Assembly: GCF_000237325.1 (NCBI RefSeq) | Contig: NC_017542.1 | Coordinates: forward strand, 868,501 to 932,500 | Source of the DNA: Paenibacillus polymyxa M1 | GTDB lineage: Bacteria > Bacillota > Bacilli > Paenibacillales > Paenibacillaceae | Reading direction: 5' to 3' | DNA: 64,000 nt | Shown here: positions 16,014 to 26,408 of the stretch, piece by piece | Layout of the letters: the number at the start of each line of letters is the position of its first letter | Numbering within the stretch: the first letter of the stretch is position 1 | Notes under the pieces: generated by a model | Database searches by the model: none | What the model was told of the DNA's origin: nothing | What the model saw: the letters and a program-made list of their open reading frames with translations, nothing else | Program-made: the position numbers and the translations under genes

Positions 16014-16118
16014 GGACATATGTTTGCAAAAAGTAATTTGCTAGCTGTCCCATGTTTTGCTATGATAGGTTCGTGTAATTCAAGATGTTTCATATAAATA
16101 TACAGAGGTGACGACTTC

Positions 16119-16373
16119 GTGGTGTGGAATATTGTCATTCCGATTATTACCCTGATTGTTGGCTTGGTCGGGGGATTTTTCATCGGTGCTTATTATCTTC
16201 GCAAACAGCTTGAAAAGATGCAAAACGACCCTGAAACGCTGCAAAAAATGGCCAAACAGATGGGCTACAACCTGAATGGGAAACAGATGCAAAAAGCCCA
16301 GCAGATGATGAAGAACCAACAGTTCTCCAAAAATCAGCCTGGTGCGCGTAAAAATCAGGGCCGTCGGAAATAA
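16119..16373 (+). CDS. yneF: YneF-family small membrane protein (UPF0154)
   Basis: An 84-residue protein with one N-terminal membrane span (VIPIITLIVGLVGGFFIGAYYL) followed by RKQLEKMQNDP and a basic, Gln-rich tail with MAKQMG. This is the YneF pattern, conserved through Firmicutes but without a settled function. The usual family member is about 72 residues; the Lys/Arg/Gln tail is slightly longer here. Translation starts at GTG 16119 or the next GTG 16122, with AGAGGTG upstream. It sits 55 bp before folE on the same strand. Confidence 0.85.
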   Translation: MVWNIVIPIITLIVGLVGGFFIGAYYLRKQLEKMQNDPETLQKMAKQMGYNLNGKQMQKAQQMMKNQQFSKNQPGARKNQGRRK

Positions 16374-16427
16374 TGAGCAACGTGAGCACGGATGCCGCAT
16401 GAGGTTGCTGCATAGAGGAGGATTACT

Positions 16428-17021
16428 GTGGCTGGCGTAAAAGATTATATTAACCGCAAAGCTGCGGATAACCGGGATAAAATCGAGTACCATGTGGAGC
16501 AGATTTTAAAACTGATCGGTGAGGACCCCAAGCGTGAAGGTTTGTTGGAAACACCGGCACGCGTTGCGCGCATGTATGAGGAAATATTTGCGGGTTATGA
16601 GGTTGATCCACGGGATGCGCTGGGTGTGACATTTGACGAGAATCACGAGGAGCTTGTAATCGTGAAGGATATTGTCTATTACAGTCAGTGTGAACACCAT
16701 ATGGCTCCTTTCTTCGGAAAAGTGCATATCGGCTATGTACCCAGCGGTAAAATTGTAGGACTAAGCAAGCTTGCCCGTTTGGTGGAGGCGGTGACCCGCC
16801 GATTACAAGTACAGGAGCGTATTACATCGCAGATCGCTGATATTCTAAATGAAGCGGTCTCCGCTCACGGAGTTATGGTGGTCGTGGAAGGCGAGCACTT
16901 ATGCATGTGTGCCAGAGGCGTCAAAAAGCCTGGCAGCAAAACGGTAACGTCTGCAGTGCGCGGCACGTTCCGTGATAATGCAGCACAACGCGCAGAGTTC
17001 TTGTCCCTGATTAAGGAATGA
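16428..17021 (+). CDS. folE: GTP cyclohydrolase I
   Basis: A 197-residue type I enzyme that turns GTP into dihydroneopterin triphosphate for folate and, with QueD-type enzymes, queuosine precursors. Zinc ligands Cys88 and His91 are in [10 protein letters not shown], and the third cysteine in [21 protein letters not shown] and the QER.T.QI. helix are also conserved. The GTG start has GAGGAGG eight bases upstream. It follows yneF and the QueG fusion on the same strand, and GTP cyclohydrolase I also supplies the first step of queuosine synthesis, so proximity to queG is sensible, though no other que gene is present. Confidence 0.96.
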   Translation: MAGVKDYINRKAADNRDKIEYHVEQILKLIGEDPKREGLLETPARVARMYEEIFAGYEVDPRDALGVTFDENHEELVIVKDIVYYSQCEHHMAPFFGKVHIGYVPSGKIVGLSKLARLVEAVTRRLQVQERITSQIADILNEAVSAHGVMVVVEGEHLCMCARGVKKPGSKTVTSAVRGTFRDNAAQRAEFLSLIKE

Positions 17022-17041
17022 TTGAACACGGCGTGATAGGA

Positions 17042-17087
17042 TGAAAAAAAGGGTGGTCTACGCATAGGCGTAGCCGCCTTTTTTTGT
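17042..17087 (+). terminator. Terminator of folE
   Basis: GGTGGTCTACGC and GGCGTAGCCGCC form a long stem around a short loop, followed by TTTTTTTGTT, 20 bp past the folE stop. Confidence 0.9.
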
Positions 17088-17212
17088 TAACATCAGAAAT
17101 AGAGAAAATACATCGCTGCTGTGAAGAATGAAATGGAACAATGGCAGCATAGCTGCTTGAAAGTTACGATTAGCCTATGGATAACAGTTATTTTTAAGAT
17201 AGGGGATAACGT

Positions 17213-18058
17213 ATGGATCATATACATAGCTCAACAGAAATAACAACAGCATTGCCTGCGTTGCAATGGTTGGAAGCGCCACTGACGACTACGCAGGAAG
17301 ACGTATTGTTTCCGCTGGCTTGGGAGGAGCTAGCTTGTCGGCAAGTAGGGAAAGGAGCTGCGCCCATTTTGCATTTATGGCGGCATCCGGGGGCGCTTGT
17401 GATTGGTCACCGGGACCGCAGGCTTCCCAACGCCCCACAGGCGATGGAGCGGGTGCGCAGCTCAGGAACGTCGGTATGTGTGCGTCCTTCAGGCGGAGCA
17501 GCCGTCATGCTGGACAGGGGGGTACTGAACCTGTCCTTGATCCTGCCGAATCCGCAGCGGGCCATCAGCCTGCATGAGGATTTTCGGCTCATGGCAGGGC
17601 TGATTGCCGATGCGCTGGCCCCGTGGTCTGTAGAGGCGCAGACCGGAGAAATCATCGGGTCCTTCTGTCCCGGGGACTACGATGTGAGCGTTGGGGGACG
17701 CAAGTTTTGCGGCATTGCGCAGCGGCGTCAAGCCAAGGCGTATATCATCACAGCATTTGTGATGATTGAGGGCCGCGGAGCAGAGCGTGCACAGGCGGTG
17801 CAGCAGTTTTATCGAGAGGCGGCCGGGGGGACGCCTGAAGGCGTGCAGGAGCCGGATTATCCCCGAGTGAATCCGGCAACGATGGGCAGCCTGGCAGAGC
17901 TAGCTGGTGTGCCGTCTGTCGAGGCGTACACAGCATCGCTGCGCCGTGTGGTCGAGAGCCGGTCTGCCATTTTGCCTGCCGATGGCTCGCTGGTGCAACC
18001 GGAAGGATTGGCAGAACAGATGGCAGCGCTGAGAGAGCGGTACGATTTGCAGGTGTAG
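17213..18058 (+). CDS. lipL: Octanoyl-[GcvH]:protein N-octanoyltransferase (LipL)
   Basis: A 281-residue member of the lipoate/biotin ligase fold; the length equals Bacillus subtilis LipL. LipL moves octanoyl groups from GcvH to the E2 subunits of dehydrogenases in lipoate synthesis. The acyl-accepting cysteine is Cys152 in the diagnostic segment GSFCPGDYDVSV, followed by GRKFCGIAQRR; the earlier RPSGGAAVMLDRGVLNLSL is the substrate loop. LipM and LplA enzymes place the cysteine or lysine elsewhere, which favours LipL. It is monocistronic and converges with the SOD-domain gene. Confidence 0.85.
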   Translation: MDHIHSSTEITTALPALQWLEAPLTTTQEDVLFPLAWEELACRQVGKGAAPILHLWRHPGALVIGHRDRRLPNAPQAMERVRSSGTSVCVRPSGGAAVMLDRGVLNLSLILPNPQRAISLHEDFRLMAGLIADALAPWSVEAQTGEIIGSFCPGDYDVSVGGRKFCGIAQRRQAKAYIITAFVMIEGRGAERAQAVQQFYREAAGGTPEGVQEPDYPRVNPATMGSLAELAGVPSVEAYTASLRRVVESRSAILPADGSLVQPEGLAEQMAALRERYDLQV

Positions 18059-18069
18059 TTTGTTTTAGC

Positions 18070-19569
18070 TTAGAATGGTTGCCATCTTAGCTTGGAGGCT
18101 TGAGCATAGCGCGCCTCCACCTCAGGCCAGTTGACGACATGCCACCAATCTTCGATGTATTTATTACGTTCGGCCTGATGCTTTAAGTAATATGCGTGTT
18201 CCCACACATCGATCGCCAGCAGCGGAATAGACTCCCATTGAGTCAGGTTCTGGTGCTTTTCGGCCTGCAAAATTTCAAGCCGCCCGGAGCGCGGGCTCCA
18301 TACCAGGATAGCCCAGCCGCCGCCCTCGACCTTTTCGGCTGCCGAACTAAATTGCTTTTTGAAGGCATCGTAGCTGCCAAAATCCTTTTTAATCTGTTCA
18401 GCCAGCGGTCCGCTTGGGTTTCCACCGCCTTGAGGACTCATGATCGTCCAAAAAAGAGTATGCAGATAATGACCTGCCCCGTTAAATGCCAGTTCACGTT
18501 CCCAATGCTTTGCGAGGTCAAAATCACCTGTTTTTCGGGCTTCTTCCAGTTTCTTTTCCGCTTTATTCAGATCATTCACATAGCTCAAATGATGCTTGTT
18601 ATGGTGAATACGCATCGTTTTTTCATCAATGTACGGTTCAAGCGCATTATAAGGGTAAGGAAGCGGAGGGAGCCGATGTCCCCCAATAGGGACCGGGCGA
18701 CCGACTAAGGATTTTTCCGCTGCTGAAGGTTGCGTCTGACCGGACTGGACGCCTTTAGTAGCCCCAGAACCTTCTCCTCTCATGCTGGCATGCCTCTCTC
18801 GAAACGCTTGCTCCGGGTAATCCTCACCCTCTGCCGCTACATGATACAACCCAGTGGCTCGTGCGATGGAGCCGGGCTCTTGAAAGGGAGTTGTCGAAAT
18901 CAGGAAATATTGACTTTCATGTGCTGCGTGTATTACAACTCCGGCGGATTTTGGCTGTTGACGCAATGCATGACTGTGCTCGGTCAGCAAACCTAGCTGC
19001 CGTACATATTCCTGTGATTGACGGTTCGCAGTTTGCAGCAAATCGTCCAGTCGACGATTTAATTCTTGAGAGGCAGGCTGTGAATTCAAGCCTGATTCGG
19101 ACAACGGTTTCTCTCCAGTTGCTGATGCGTCTGATCCCCTTGAATGGGCTGATGATTCATCCAGCTGGTGTGTATGAGCTTGGGGAGCAGACGACGCTTT
19201 TTTCTCCTGATGTTGCCATGCTTGTTCTACCGGGTCAAGCGCGCTCCGTTGCTCTTCAAGCAGCTCTATGGCGGCCCGTTCCGTTTGTTCAAATACGGTT
19301 CGCCAATCATCCAGCAGCCGCACATAAGCAGGTTCTAGCCCTTCAGTAGCGGATTTAATCACTTCCACATGCCAACTTTCCTGCTGCTTCCAATGACGGA
19401 TTTCCTCCAGCACACGTAAGGGCAGGAAAGACCCATAAGTACTCAGCATCGTTTTTACCTCCCGTATCCCACTATGGCTATCCGGCAGATCTAGCAGATC
19501 TGTCCTGGATGCATATGTACCCAGTATATTCGCCGTCTCATCGGGAATATGTCTATGAACTTCCTTCAT
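18070..19569 (-). CDS. Three-part superoxide dismutase-domain protein (SodF-like)
   Basis: A 499-residue protein whose last 204 residues (296-499) form a full Mn/Fe SOD with all ligands: His322, His370 (HYLHTLFWT), Asp454 and His458 ([19 protein letters not shown]). Residues about 25-110 form a helical domain (EEIRHWKQQESWHVEVIK...) reminiscent of DUF2935-type bundles. Residues about 110-185 are low-complexity and hydrophilic (Gln/Ser/Ala-rich), and about 185-290 contain a further segment with RLDDLLQTANRQSQEYVRQLG. Bacillus SodF has a shorter N-terminal extension (total about 280). There is no signal peptide. Start at ATG 19569 with only a modest AAGG site. It may be a spore or structural SOD; this is a guess. 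Confidence 0.8.
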   Translation of the reverse strand: MKEVHRHIPDETANILGTYASRTDLLDLPDSHSGIREVKTMLSTYGSFLPLRVLEEIRHWKQQESWHVEVIKSATEGLEPAYVRLLDDWRTVFEQTERAAIELLEEQRSALDPVEQAWQHQEKKASSAPQAHTHQLDESSAHSRGSDASATGEKPLSESGLNSQPASQELNRRLDDLLQTANRQSQEYVRQLGLLTEHSHALRQQPKSAGVVIHAAHESQYFLISTTPFQEPGSIARATGLYHVAAEGEDYPEQAFRERHASMRGEGSGATKGVQSGQTQPSAAEKSLVGRPVPIGGHRLPPLPYPYNALEPYIDEKTMRIHHNKHHLSYVNDLNKAEKKLEEARKTGDFDLAKHWERELAFNGAGHYLHTLFWTIMSPQGGGNPSGPLAEQIKKDFGSYDAFKKQFSSAAEKVEGGGWAILVWSPRSGRLEILQAEKHQNLTQWESIPLLAIDVWEHAYYLKHQAERNKYIEDWWHVVNWPEVEARYAQASKLRWQPF

Positions 19570-19611
19570 CAGGTTATACCTTTTTTGCAGAACAATAATT
19601 AATCGTGGAAA

Positions 19612-19664
19612 ATAAAAAAAGAAGCCTGTCTACGGCACGGGTTAAGTGTCCATAGGCAAGCTTC
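19612..19664 (-). terminator. Terminator of the alpha/beta hydrolase gene
   Basis: On the minus strand GAAGCTTGCCTATGGA pairs with CCGTAGACAGGCTTC, followed by TTTTTTTATTTT. It lies about 37 bp past the stop at 19701, ahead of the SOD-domain gene. Confidence 0.85.
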
Positions 19665-19700
19665 TTCAAGGCGATGAAGGCTTATATCGAAAATAATTCT

Positions 19701-20738
19701 TTACTTCGTAGTCGTTTGTTTCTGGGCAGTAGCCGTAGTTTTCTTGTCCTCCAGCTCCTGTACACTGCTTAAAAATGTCGATACCCGCCGTAAATATTCA
19801 CGAGGATGCTCTCTGAAAATAAGCTCATGTATCCCGTTTTTGACAATCCATACACTGGAAAGTGGGTTGGTCTGATTGGCAGCGAGCTTTTCCGCAATGG
19901 GGTAAGGAGCCTTTTCATCCTGTGTACCATGCACAAACATGATTGGAAACGGATAGTCCTCCTTTTTTACTTCCTGATATGGAATCTGATGCAAACTGGT
20001 GCCGTTCAAGACTGGAAACAGCAACTCCAGTATTTCCAAAGATGGATGTCTCGGCAAATTAATTTGATTGTGAATGTTATGGTAGAGCGTATCCGGTTCC
20101 AGTAGGAAGGTGCTGTCCAAAATCATCGCGTCCACATCTTTGGTTTGCAAACCCGCCTGAAGAGCGGTTCCTGCTCCCATAGAGAAGCCCCATACAATAA
20201 TTTCCGACGAGCCGCGTTGTTTTGCAAGCTGGATGGCCCCAAGAAGCTGTTGGGATTCTGCCTTGCCTCCGGTTGCGACGGCCTTGCTGTTTTGTGACGC
20301 AAATCCGTAATCGAACATGACCACATTAAAGTTCAAGCTATGGGCATAATGCGCCAGATCATACATGGGAATCCAGCTTTCTTCACGGTTGGCTCCATAG
20401 CCATGACTGAAAATAATCGTTTTCCGCGATTGATCTGCCGGGATATACCAGCCTTGTACCATGCGGCTACCATCCTTGGCTGGGAAGCTGACTTCCTCAT
20501 AAGGCATACCTTTGGCCTGCATCGGATTAGAGTATAATGGCGCGACGGTGGGATTCGTAAGCACCCAGGCGATGTAAGCATGCAAGGCAATAAAACAAAA
20601 CAACAGAAAAAATACGACCGACAGCAGCAGAGCAATCACAACGTGCTTGAACCGCAGCATACGGGGATTAAAGAGTGGGGTGGACGGCTCCTGAACAGCG
20701 GTCTGTAGCTGAGCGTTGCGCTGGGATGTCGAAATCAT
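19701..20738 (-). CDS. Membrane-anchored alpha/beta hydrolase (YqkD-like)
   Basis: A 345-residue protein with one N-terminal membrane span (about 30-55: VVIALLLSVVFFLLFCFIAL) and an alpha/beta-hydrolase domain outside. The oxyanion region HGYGANREES, the nucleophile elbow WGFSMGAGTAL (Ser in GFSMG), an acid residue in HGTQDEKAPY and the closing His in NGIHELI are all seen, so it is predicted active. It resembles B. subtilis YqkD and other peptidase-S9-like hydrolases; the substrate is unknown. AAGGAGG precedes the ATG. The acidic-to-basic tail is Thr/Lys/Gln-rich. Confidence 0.85.
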   Translation of the reverse strand: MISTSQRNAQLQTAVQEPSTPLFNPRMLRFKHVVIALLLSVVFFLLFCFIALHAYIAWVLTNPTVAPLYSNPMQAKGMPYEEVSFPAKDGSRMVQGWYIPADQSRKTIIFSHGYGANREESWIPMYDLAHYAHSLNFNVVMFDYGFASQNSKAVATGGKAESQQLLGAIQLAKQRGSSEIIVWGFSMGAGTALQAGLQTKDVDAMILDSTFLLEPDTLYHNIHNQINLPRHPSLEILELLFPVLNGTSLHQIPYQEVKKEDYPFPIMFVHGTQDEKAPYPIAEKLAANQTNPLSSVWIVKNGIHELIFREHPREYLRRVSTFLSSVQELEDKKTTATAQKQTTTK

Positions 20739-20948
20739 GTAAGAGCCTCCTTATATAGAATTGATCTTCGAATCATAAAATTTAGGTATAATTCCACTTG
20801 AAAATAGTAGGGTATGTCCGTATAGATACCTATTATCGTATGATGGGTATTATCCAAAGTCAACGTCTGAACCGGAAAAGTAAAAATGATGCAAAGAATT
20901 GTCGATGTTTGTTCTTGTTCTGTAATATGGTTGTCACAAAAACATCGG

Positions 20949-20978
20949 TTTACAGTAGCCGCGACTATTCTATATAAT
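20949..20978 (+). promoter_or_regulatory. Sigma-A-type promoter of the IclR regulator
   Basis: TTTACA at 20949-20954 and TATAAT at 20973-20978 are 18 bases apart, about 60 bp before the chosen start of the IclR-type gene. Confidence 0.6.
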
Positions 20979-21036
20979 TTATGTAACCATGTTTCATAGT
21001 GTGAAACGAATATGGATACAAGAGGAGCGGTTCACG

Positions 21037-21780
21037 ATGGAAGACCGTAAATTAACCGTCCGCGCTGTAGAGCGTGCACTTGATATACTGCTGTGTTTTA
21101 CCGCAGAATCTGATCTTGGTCTAACGGAGATTGCCTCCCAAATTGGTCTACATAAAAGCACCGTTCATCGTCTTTTGACTACGCTAGAGGATCGGGGATT
21201 TGTCGTTCGGAATGCCGAAACGGAAAAATATCGGCTTGGTTTTCGCATATGGGAGCTGTCGACGCATCTGTCCCAAAGCGATGAGCCGGCGGTGTTGTTA
21301 CAGCCTGCAATGGAAGGACTGCGTGATCGCTTAGGGGAGACGGTCAGCTTGTACCTGCGGGATGGAAGCATGCGTATTCGCATACAAGCCGTGCAGAGCA
21401 ATCAGGCGATCCGCAGGGTTGCTCCCGTGGGAGCGCGTATGCCGCTGGCTGTGGGAGCCTCCAGCAAGGTGCTGGCGGCCTTTATGCCGCCACAGGAGCT
21501 GGAGGTACTGCTAAGCAGTGAAGAATGGCCTCCCTCGGTAGATCCTGAGGTATATAAAGCCCAGCTGCAGGACATTCGTGAGAAGGGGTATGCGACTAGC
21601 TATGAAGAACGTGAGCCAGGAGCTGCGGCTGTGGCCGCGCCTATTGTGAACCGAAAAGGACAGGTCGCGGCGGCATTATCTGTATCCGGCCCGGTCAGTC
21701 GACTTGCACCCGAGACGCTGCATGATTTTGCTCCGGTTTTGATCGAAGCAGCTAAGGAAATGGGGCTTATGCTCCCGTAA
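21037..21780 (+). CDS. IclR-family transcriptional regulator
   Basis: A 247-residue regulator: winged helix (about 8-75; LTEIASQIGLHKSTVHRLLTTLEDRGFV) and IclR effector domain (about 80-245; VGARMPLAVGASSKVLAAFMP and GAAAVAAPIVNRKGQVAAALSVSGP are family hallmarks). IclR proteins control small-acid or sugar catabolism and bind small ligands in the C-terminal domain. The ATG at 21037 is chosen for its AGAGGAG site nine bases upstream; an ATG at 20989 lies too close to the -10 box. Next downstream is the TPP riboswitch of thiC, so it is probably its own unit; its targets are not evident here. Confidence 0.9.
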   Translation: MEDRKLTVRAVERALDILLCFTAESDLGLTEIASQIGLHKSTVHRLLTTLEDRGFVVRNAETEKYRLGFRIWELSTHLSQSDEPAVLLQPAMEGLRDRLGETVSLYLRDGSMRIRIQAVQSNQAIRRVAPVGARMPLAVGASSKVLAAFMPPQELEVLLSSEEWPPSVDPEVYKAQLQDIREKGYATSYEEREPGAAAVAAPIVNRKGQVAAALSVSGPVSRLAPETLHDFAPVLIEAAKEMGLMLP

Positions 21781-21899
21781 CAGTAATCAATACAAAAGGA
21801 AATCATACAAGGGTTGCCAAAGCTATAAATTTAAAGTAGTCTGATAGAGATGGCGGATGTCTGTTATAGCCGCCAATTCATGTGAATAGAAAGTATCAC

Positions 21900-21998
21900 A
21901 GTTACTGGGGGAGCCTGTAATGCGGGCTGAGATGGAATCGGGCAAGATTCCGGACCCTTTGCACCTGATCTGGATCATACCAGCGTAGGGAAGTAATC
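21900..21998 (+). promoter_or_regulatory. TPP (THI-box) riboswitch
   Basis: All conserved parts of the thiamine pyrophosphate aptamer are present: GGGGGAGCC, then GGGCTGAGA, a variable P3 arm, GGACCCTTTGCACCTGATCTGGATCATACCAGCGTAGGGAAG (in order over 21907-21993), with P1 closed by TTACT/AGTAA. It lies upstream of thiC, with a terminator about 95 bp further on, so control is most likely by transcription termination when TPP is bound. Confidence 0.96.
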
Positions 21999-22090
21999 GG
22001 CCATTGAAATGTATACGCAGCTGCTGTCTGCGGTGACGCATAGGGTTTTATTCCATGTGCGCACTGTCTGGATAGCTGCCTCGTTTGATT

Positions 22091-22119
22091 AGCCGGTTCC
22101 CTAGGGAACCGGCTTTTTT
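22091..22119 (+). terminator. Regulated terminator in the thiC leader
   Basis: AGCCGGTTCCC-TA-GGGAACCGGCT is a perfect 11-bp stem followed by TTTTTT. It stands between the TPP aptamer and thiC and is the probable output of the riboswitch. Confidence 0.9.
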
Positions 22120-22125
22120 GCATAG

Positions 22126-24006
<1,881 letters not shown>

Positions 24007-24125
24007 ATCGGTAGCGATACGAAAGTCAATCAACTGGGAAGCCTCAACAAATAGTACAGTTAAGCTCGTCAGAGGTTTATTTCCATGAATGTATGAGTTT
24101 AGGTTTAGAAACGCGTGAGATAGCA

Positions 24126-24170
24126 AAAAGCCGTGGTTCTCTACAGTCGATGTAGAAAACTACGGCTTTT
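24126..24170. terminator. Bidirectional terminator after thiC
   Basis: AAAAGCCGT...TCTACA-GTCGA-TGTAGA...ACGGCTTTT forms a long hairpin with A and T runs on its two sides, between thiC and the convergent 50-residue gene. Confidence 0.85.
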
Positions 24171-24211
24171 CAGCTTATGTAAAGCGAGATATGCACCGGA
24201 TTAACGGAGCT

Positions 24212-24364
24212 TTATTTTTTACCCATTTTTTCATTCAAAATGTCCTGAAAGCTGAGCTTCTTCTCCGAGCTATCTTCTTTCTTCTGCATACTCACCGCGT
24301 TGGCACGTTGGTATTGGTGGTGAAAGGGCATCAGGGTGTGGACAGTTAAGTTCATTGTATTCAT
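24212..24364 (-). CDS. Small uncharacterised protein, 50 residues
   Basis: A short minus-strand ORF with a very good ribosome site (TGGAGGA at 24374-24379, nine bases from ATG 24364). The product begins MNTMNLTVHTLMPFHHQYQ, followed by a charged, Lys/Glu/Ser-rich stretch and ends SFQDILNEKMGKK. It has no membrane segment. The C-terminal piece looks like a short amphipathic helix. I do not recognise a family. It has its own upstream AT-rich region and shares the thiC terminator. The strong initiation signal and plausible codon use make it a likely real gene, but this is unproven. Confidence 0.5.
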   Translation of the reverse strand: MNTMNLTVHTLMPFHHQYQRANAVSMQKKEDSSEKKLSFQDILNEKMGKK

Positions 24365-24871
24365 GTGGGTCATTCCTCCAATTCCATATTGTCAAATTCA
24401 GATTGAGTTGCTTAGGACGTCTGTATAGGACTATTTATATGTACTTGATGTCGTAATGCCATGTAGGTTGCTTGGTAAGGTTTCAATCATTATACCCGCA
24501 TTTATCCAAAGTAAAACGCTTTTGCCATAAAACAGGAAGATGGTCGTATGTGTCCAAAATGTGTATTAGGAGGATGGTCATTTTAGGGGAAAATGTGCCT
24601 AGGGCCTAAACAAGGGCTAGAGGCCCGTTTTCTTAGTTTAGTAGTCGGGATTGTGTTTTTTTGTCGAATAACCTTGTATTAGCGGAATTTTGCGGAATTC
24701 TAAGCTTGGACTAAGGCAGTCTGGTGGCGAATTAAAGTGTCAAAGTTGTATTGACTTTATGTTGGGTAGTAGATACCATGAACTGGTTGTCAGCGTATTT
24801 TGGCAAGAAGAGTCAGCCAATCCATCTGGCAATTCATCCGTTGAAATGTTAGAGAGAGGATTAGAGCATAT
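24365..24871. other. Intergenic region, about 500 bp
   Basis: Holds the upstream regions of the divergent 50-residue gene and the YitT-family gene. No other coding region, hairpin or known motif was recognised; short open frames here lack ribosome sites. Confidence 0.4.
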
Positions 24872-25708
24872 ATGAAAAAAAGTATTGCAGATATCGTATT
24901 TATTATTCTGGGTGCGTTTTTTTTCGCGCTGGCTGTTAATCTGTATGTGATCCCGAATGAGTTTGGCGAGGGGGGCGTTACAGGGGTCACGATCATCTTG
25001 TACTACCTGTTTCAGTGGTCTCCCTCGATCGTCAATCTGGTGATTAATGGCTTGCTGCTGATTGTTGGATATAAATTTTTGGACAAGAGAACGACCTTGT
25101 ACACTATAATTGCGGTCGCATTTAACTCATTGTTTTTGCATTTAACGGTCAACTGGCGGATTGATTCGCATGAGCCGACGATTAATGCTGTATTTGCCGG
25201 AGTTTTGGTAGGGGTTGGAATTGGCTTAATTGTACGGGTCGGTGGTACAACGGCAGGAACCGTCATTTTAGCCCGGATCGCCAACAAATATCTGGATTGG
25301 AATATCAGCTATGCCTTGTTGTTTTTTGATCTGATTGTTGCATTCTCTTCCTATTTTATTATTGGTCCGGAAAAATTGATGCTGACTATCGTTATTTTGT
25401 ACGTTGGTACGAAGGTGATGGACTTCATGATTGAAGGATTGAATCCGAAAAAAGCGGTCATGATCATTTCGGAGCACCAAGATAAAATTGCCGAGATGGT
25501 CATTACGCAAATGGACCGTGGAGTTACCGTCCTGTCAGGCCACGGATATTACACCAAAAATCCAAAAGAAGTCCTATATATCGTCATTAGTAAACAAGAG
25601 GTGTCCGCGCTTAAAAAGATTGTGAAAGCTATCGATACAGCAGCGTTTATTACCATTCATGATGTACGGGATGTGTTCGGAGAGGGCTTTTTGGATATTT
25701 CGAAGTAA
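24872..25708 (+). CDS. YitT-family membrane protein (DUF161/DUF2179)
   Basis: A 278-residue protein with five to six membrane spans (about 5-195) and a cytoplasmic C-terminal DUF2179 domain (about 200-278; GRGVTVLSGHGYYTK, with one residue difference, is the hallmark). The first span is followed by NLYVIPNEFGEGGVTG and the fourth by GGTTAGTVILA, both family signatures. Many Bacilli carry several paralogues (YitT, YpjC, YqfU and others); roles are unclear. GAGAGAGG lies upstream of ATG 24872. It appears to be transcribed alone. Confidence 0.88.
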   Translation: MKKSIADIVFIILGAFFFALAVNLYVIPNEFGEGGVTGVTIILYYLFQWSPSIVNLVINGLLLIVGYKFLDKRTTLYTIIAVAFNSLFLHLTVNWRIDSHEPTINAVFAGVLVGVGIGLIVRVGGTTAGTVILARIANKYLDWNISYALLFFDLIVAFSSYFIIGPEKLMLTIVILYVGTKVMDFMIEGLNPKKAVMIISEHQDKIAEMVITQMDRGVTVLSGHGYYTKNPKEVLYIVISKQEVSALKKIVKAIDTAAFITIHDVRDVFGEGFLDISK

Positions 25709-25986
25709 TTGGCAAGCGAAGGTAAGAGAATAAGAGAACATGGTTGGAAGCCGGTCCTGAGTGGGTCGGCTTTTTTTCATTTAGCAGTGGGAATGTCCTT
25801 TACTAACCGCTTAGTTGGTTTGAAGTAGGATTAGGACAAGAAGTTAATGTGTATATGGTACTCGCCTCTTTTTTTTCCACGATGATTAGTTTTATTATTT
25901 CTCTCTTACTAAGCCAGGGAAGTAAAAATATAGACTGCTGATCTGTGTATCATATAAATTGTTTAGCTCTAATAAGGAGGATTTTC

Positions 25987-26334
25987 ATGCGAAGTAGATT
26001 AAATATTTTAAATTTATTTTCCATTCTTCTTTCTATTGTGCCCTTCAGTATCTACTTGTTTATCTATCCGACAATGCCGAGAAATGTAGCAATCCACTAC
26101 AATTTCAATGATGTGGCTGATCGTTTTGTTGACAAATCCTCCCCTGAAGTATGGTTGTTGTGTGCACTTAGCTTCATAGCTTTTGTAATTATGCTTTTTC
26201 TCCAGCCTTTTCTCAGACGTCAGTTCAAGAGCGAAGAAAGTTCTACAATCATGAAAAGCCTGCCTGGTCTCTTCACGCTTCTTATAACCCTAGTGTTCTC
26301 AATCCTTGGCATATGTTTTCTTTTGAAGGCTTGA
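25987..26334 (+). CDS. DUF1648 membrane protein
   Basis: A 115-residue protein with three hydrophobic segments. Between the first and second lies MPRNVAIHYNFNDVADRFVDKSS, the DUF1648 signature (lP..V..H.n..g..D....K), which in SdpI-type proteins precedes a larger SdpI domain involved in toxin immunity. Here the SdpI domain is missing, so the protein is a stand-alone DUF1648. Whether it gives immunity cannot be told. The ATG at 25987 follows AAGGAGGA by seven bases. It converges with acnA across a shared terminator. Confidence 0.75.
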   Translation: MRSRLNILNLFSILLSIVPFSIYLFIYPTMPRNVAIHYNFNDVADRFVDKSSPEVWLLCALSFIAFVIMLFLQPFLRRQFKSEESSTIMKSLPGLFTLLITLVFSILGICFLLKA

Positions 26335-26342
26335 AGAATGTA

Positions 26343-26392
26343 AAAAATCCCCTCTCAATTGCAGTTTACACCGCATTTGGGAGGGGATTTTC
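26343..26392. terminator. Bidirectional terminator between DUF1648 gene and acnA
   Basis: AAAATCCCCTC and GAGGGGATTTTC are the arms of a strong hairpin with A and T runs, sited between the two convergent stop codons. Confidence 0.85.
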
Positions 26393-26408
26393 ATGATTCA
26401 ATCGGTCA

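Noticed and set aside
24690..24875. 61-codon frame ahead of the YitT gene
   Set aside because: No ribosome site and no recognisable product; likely chance.
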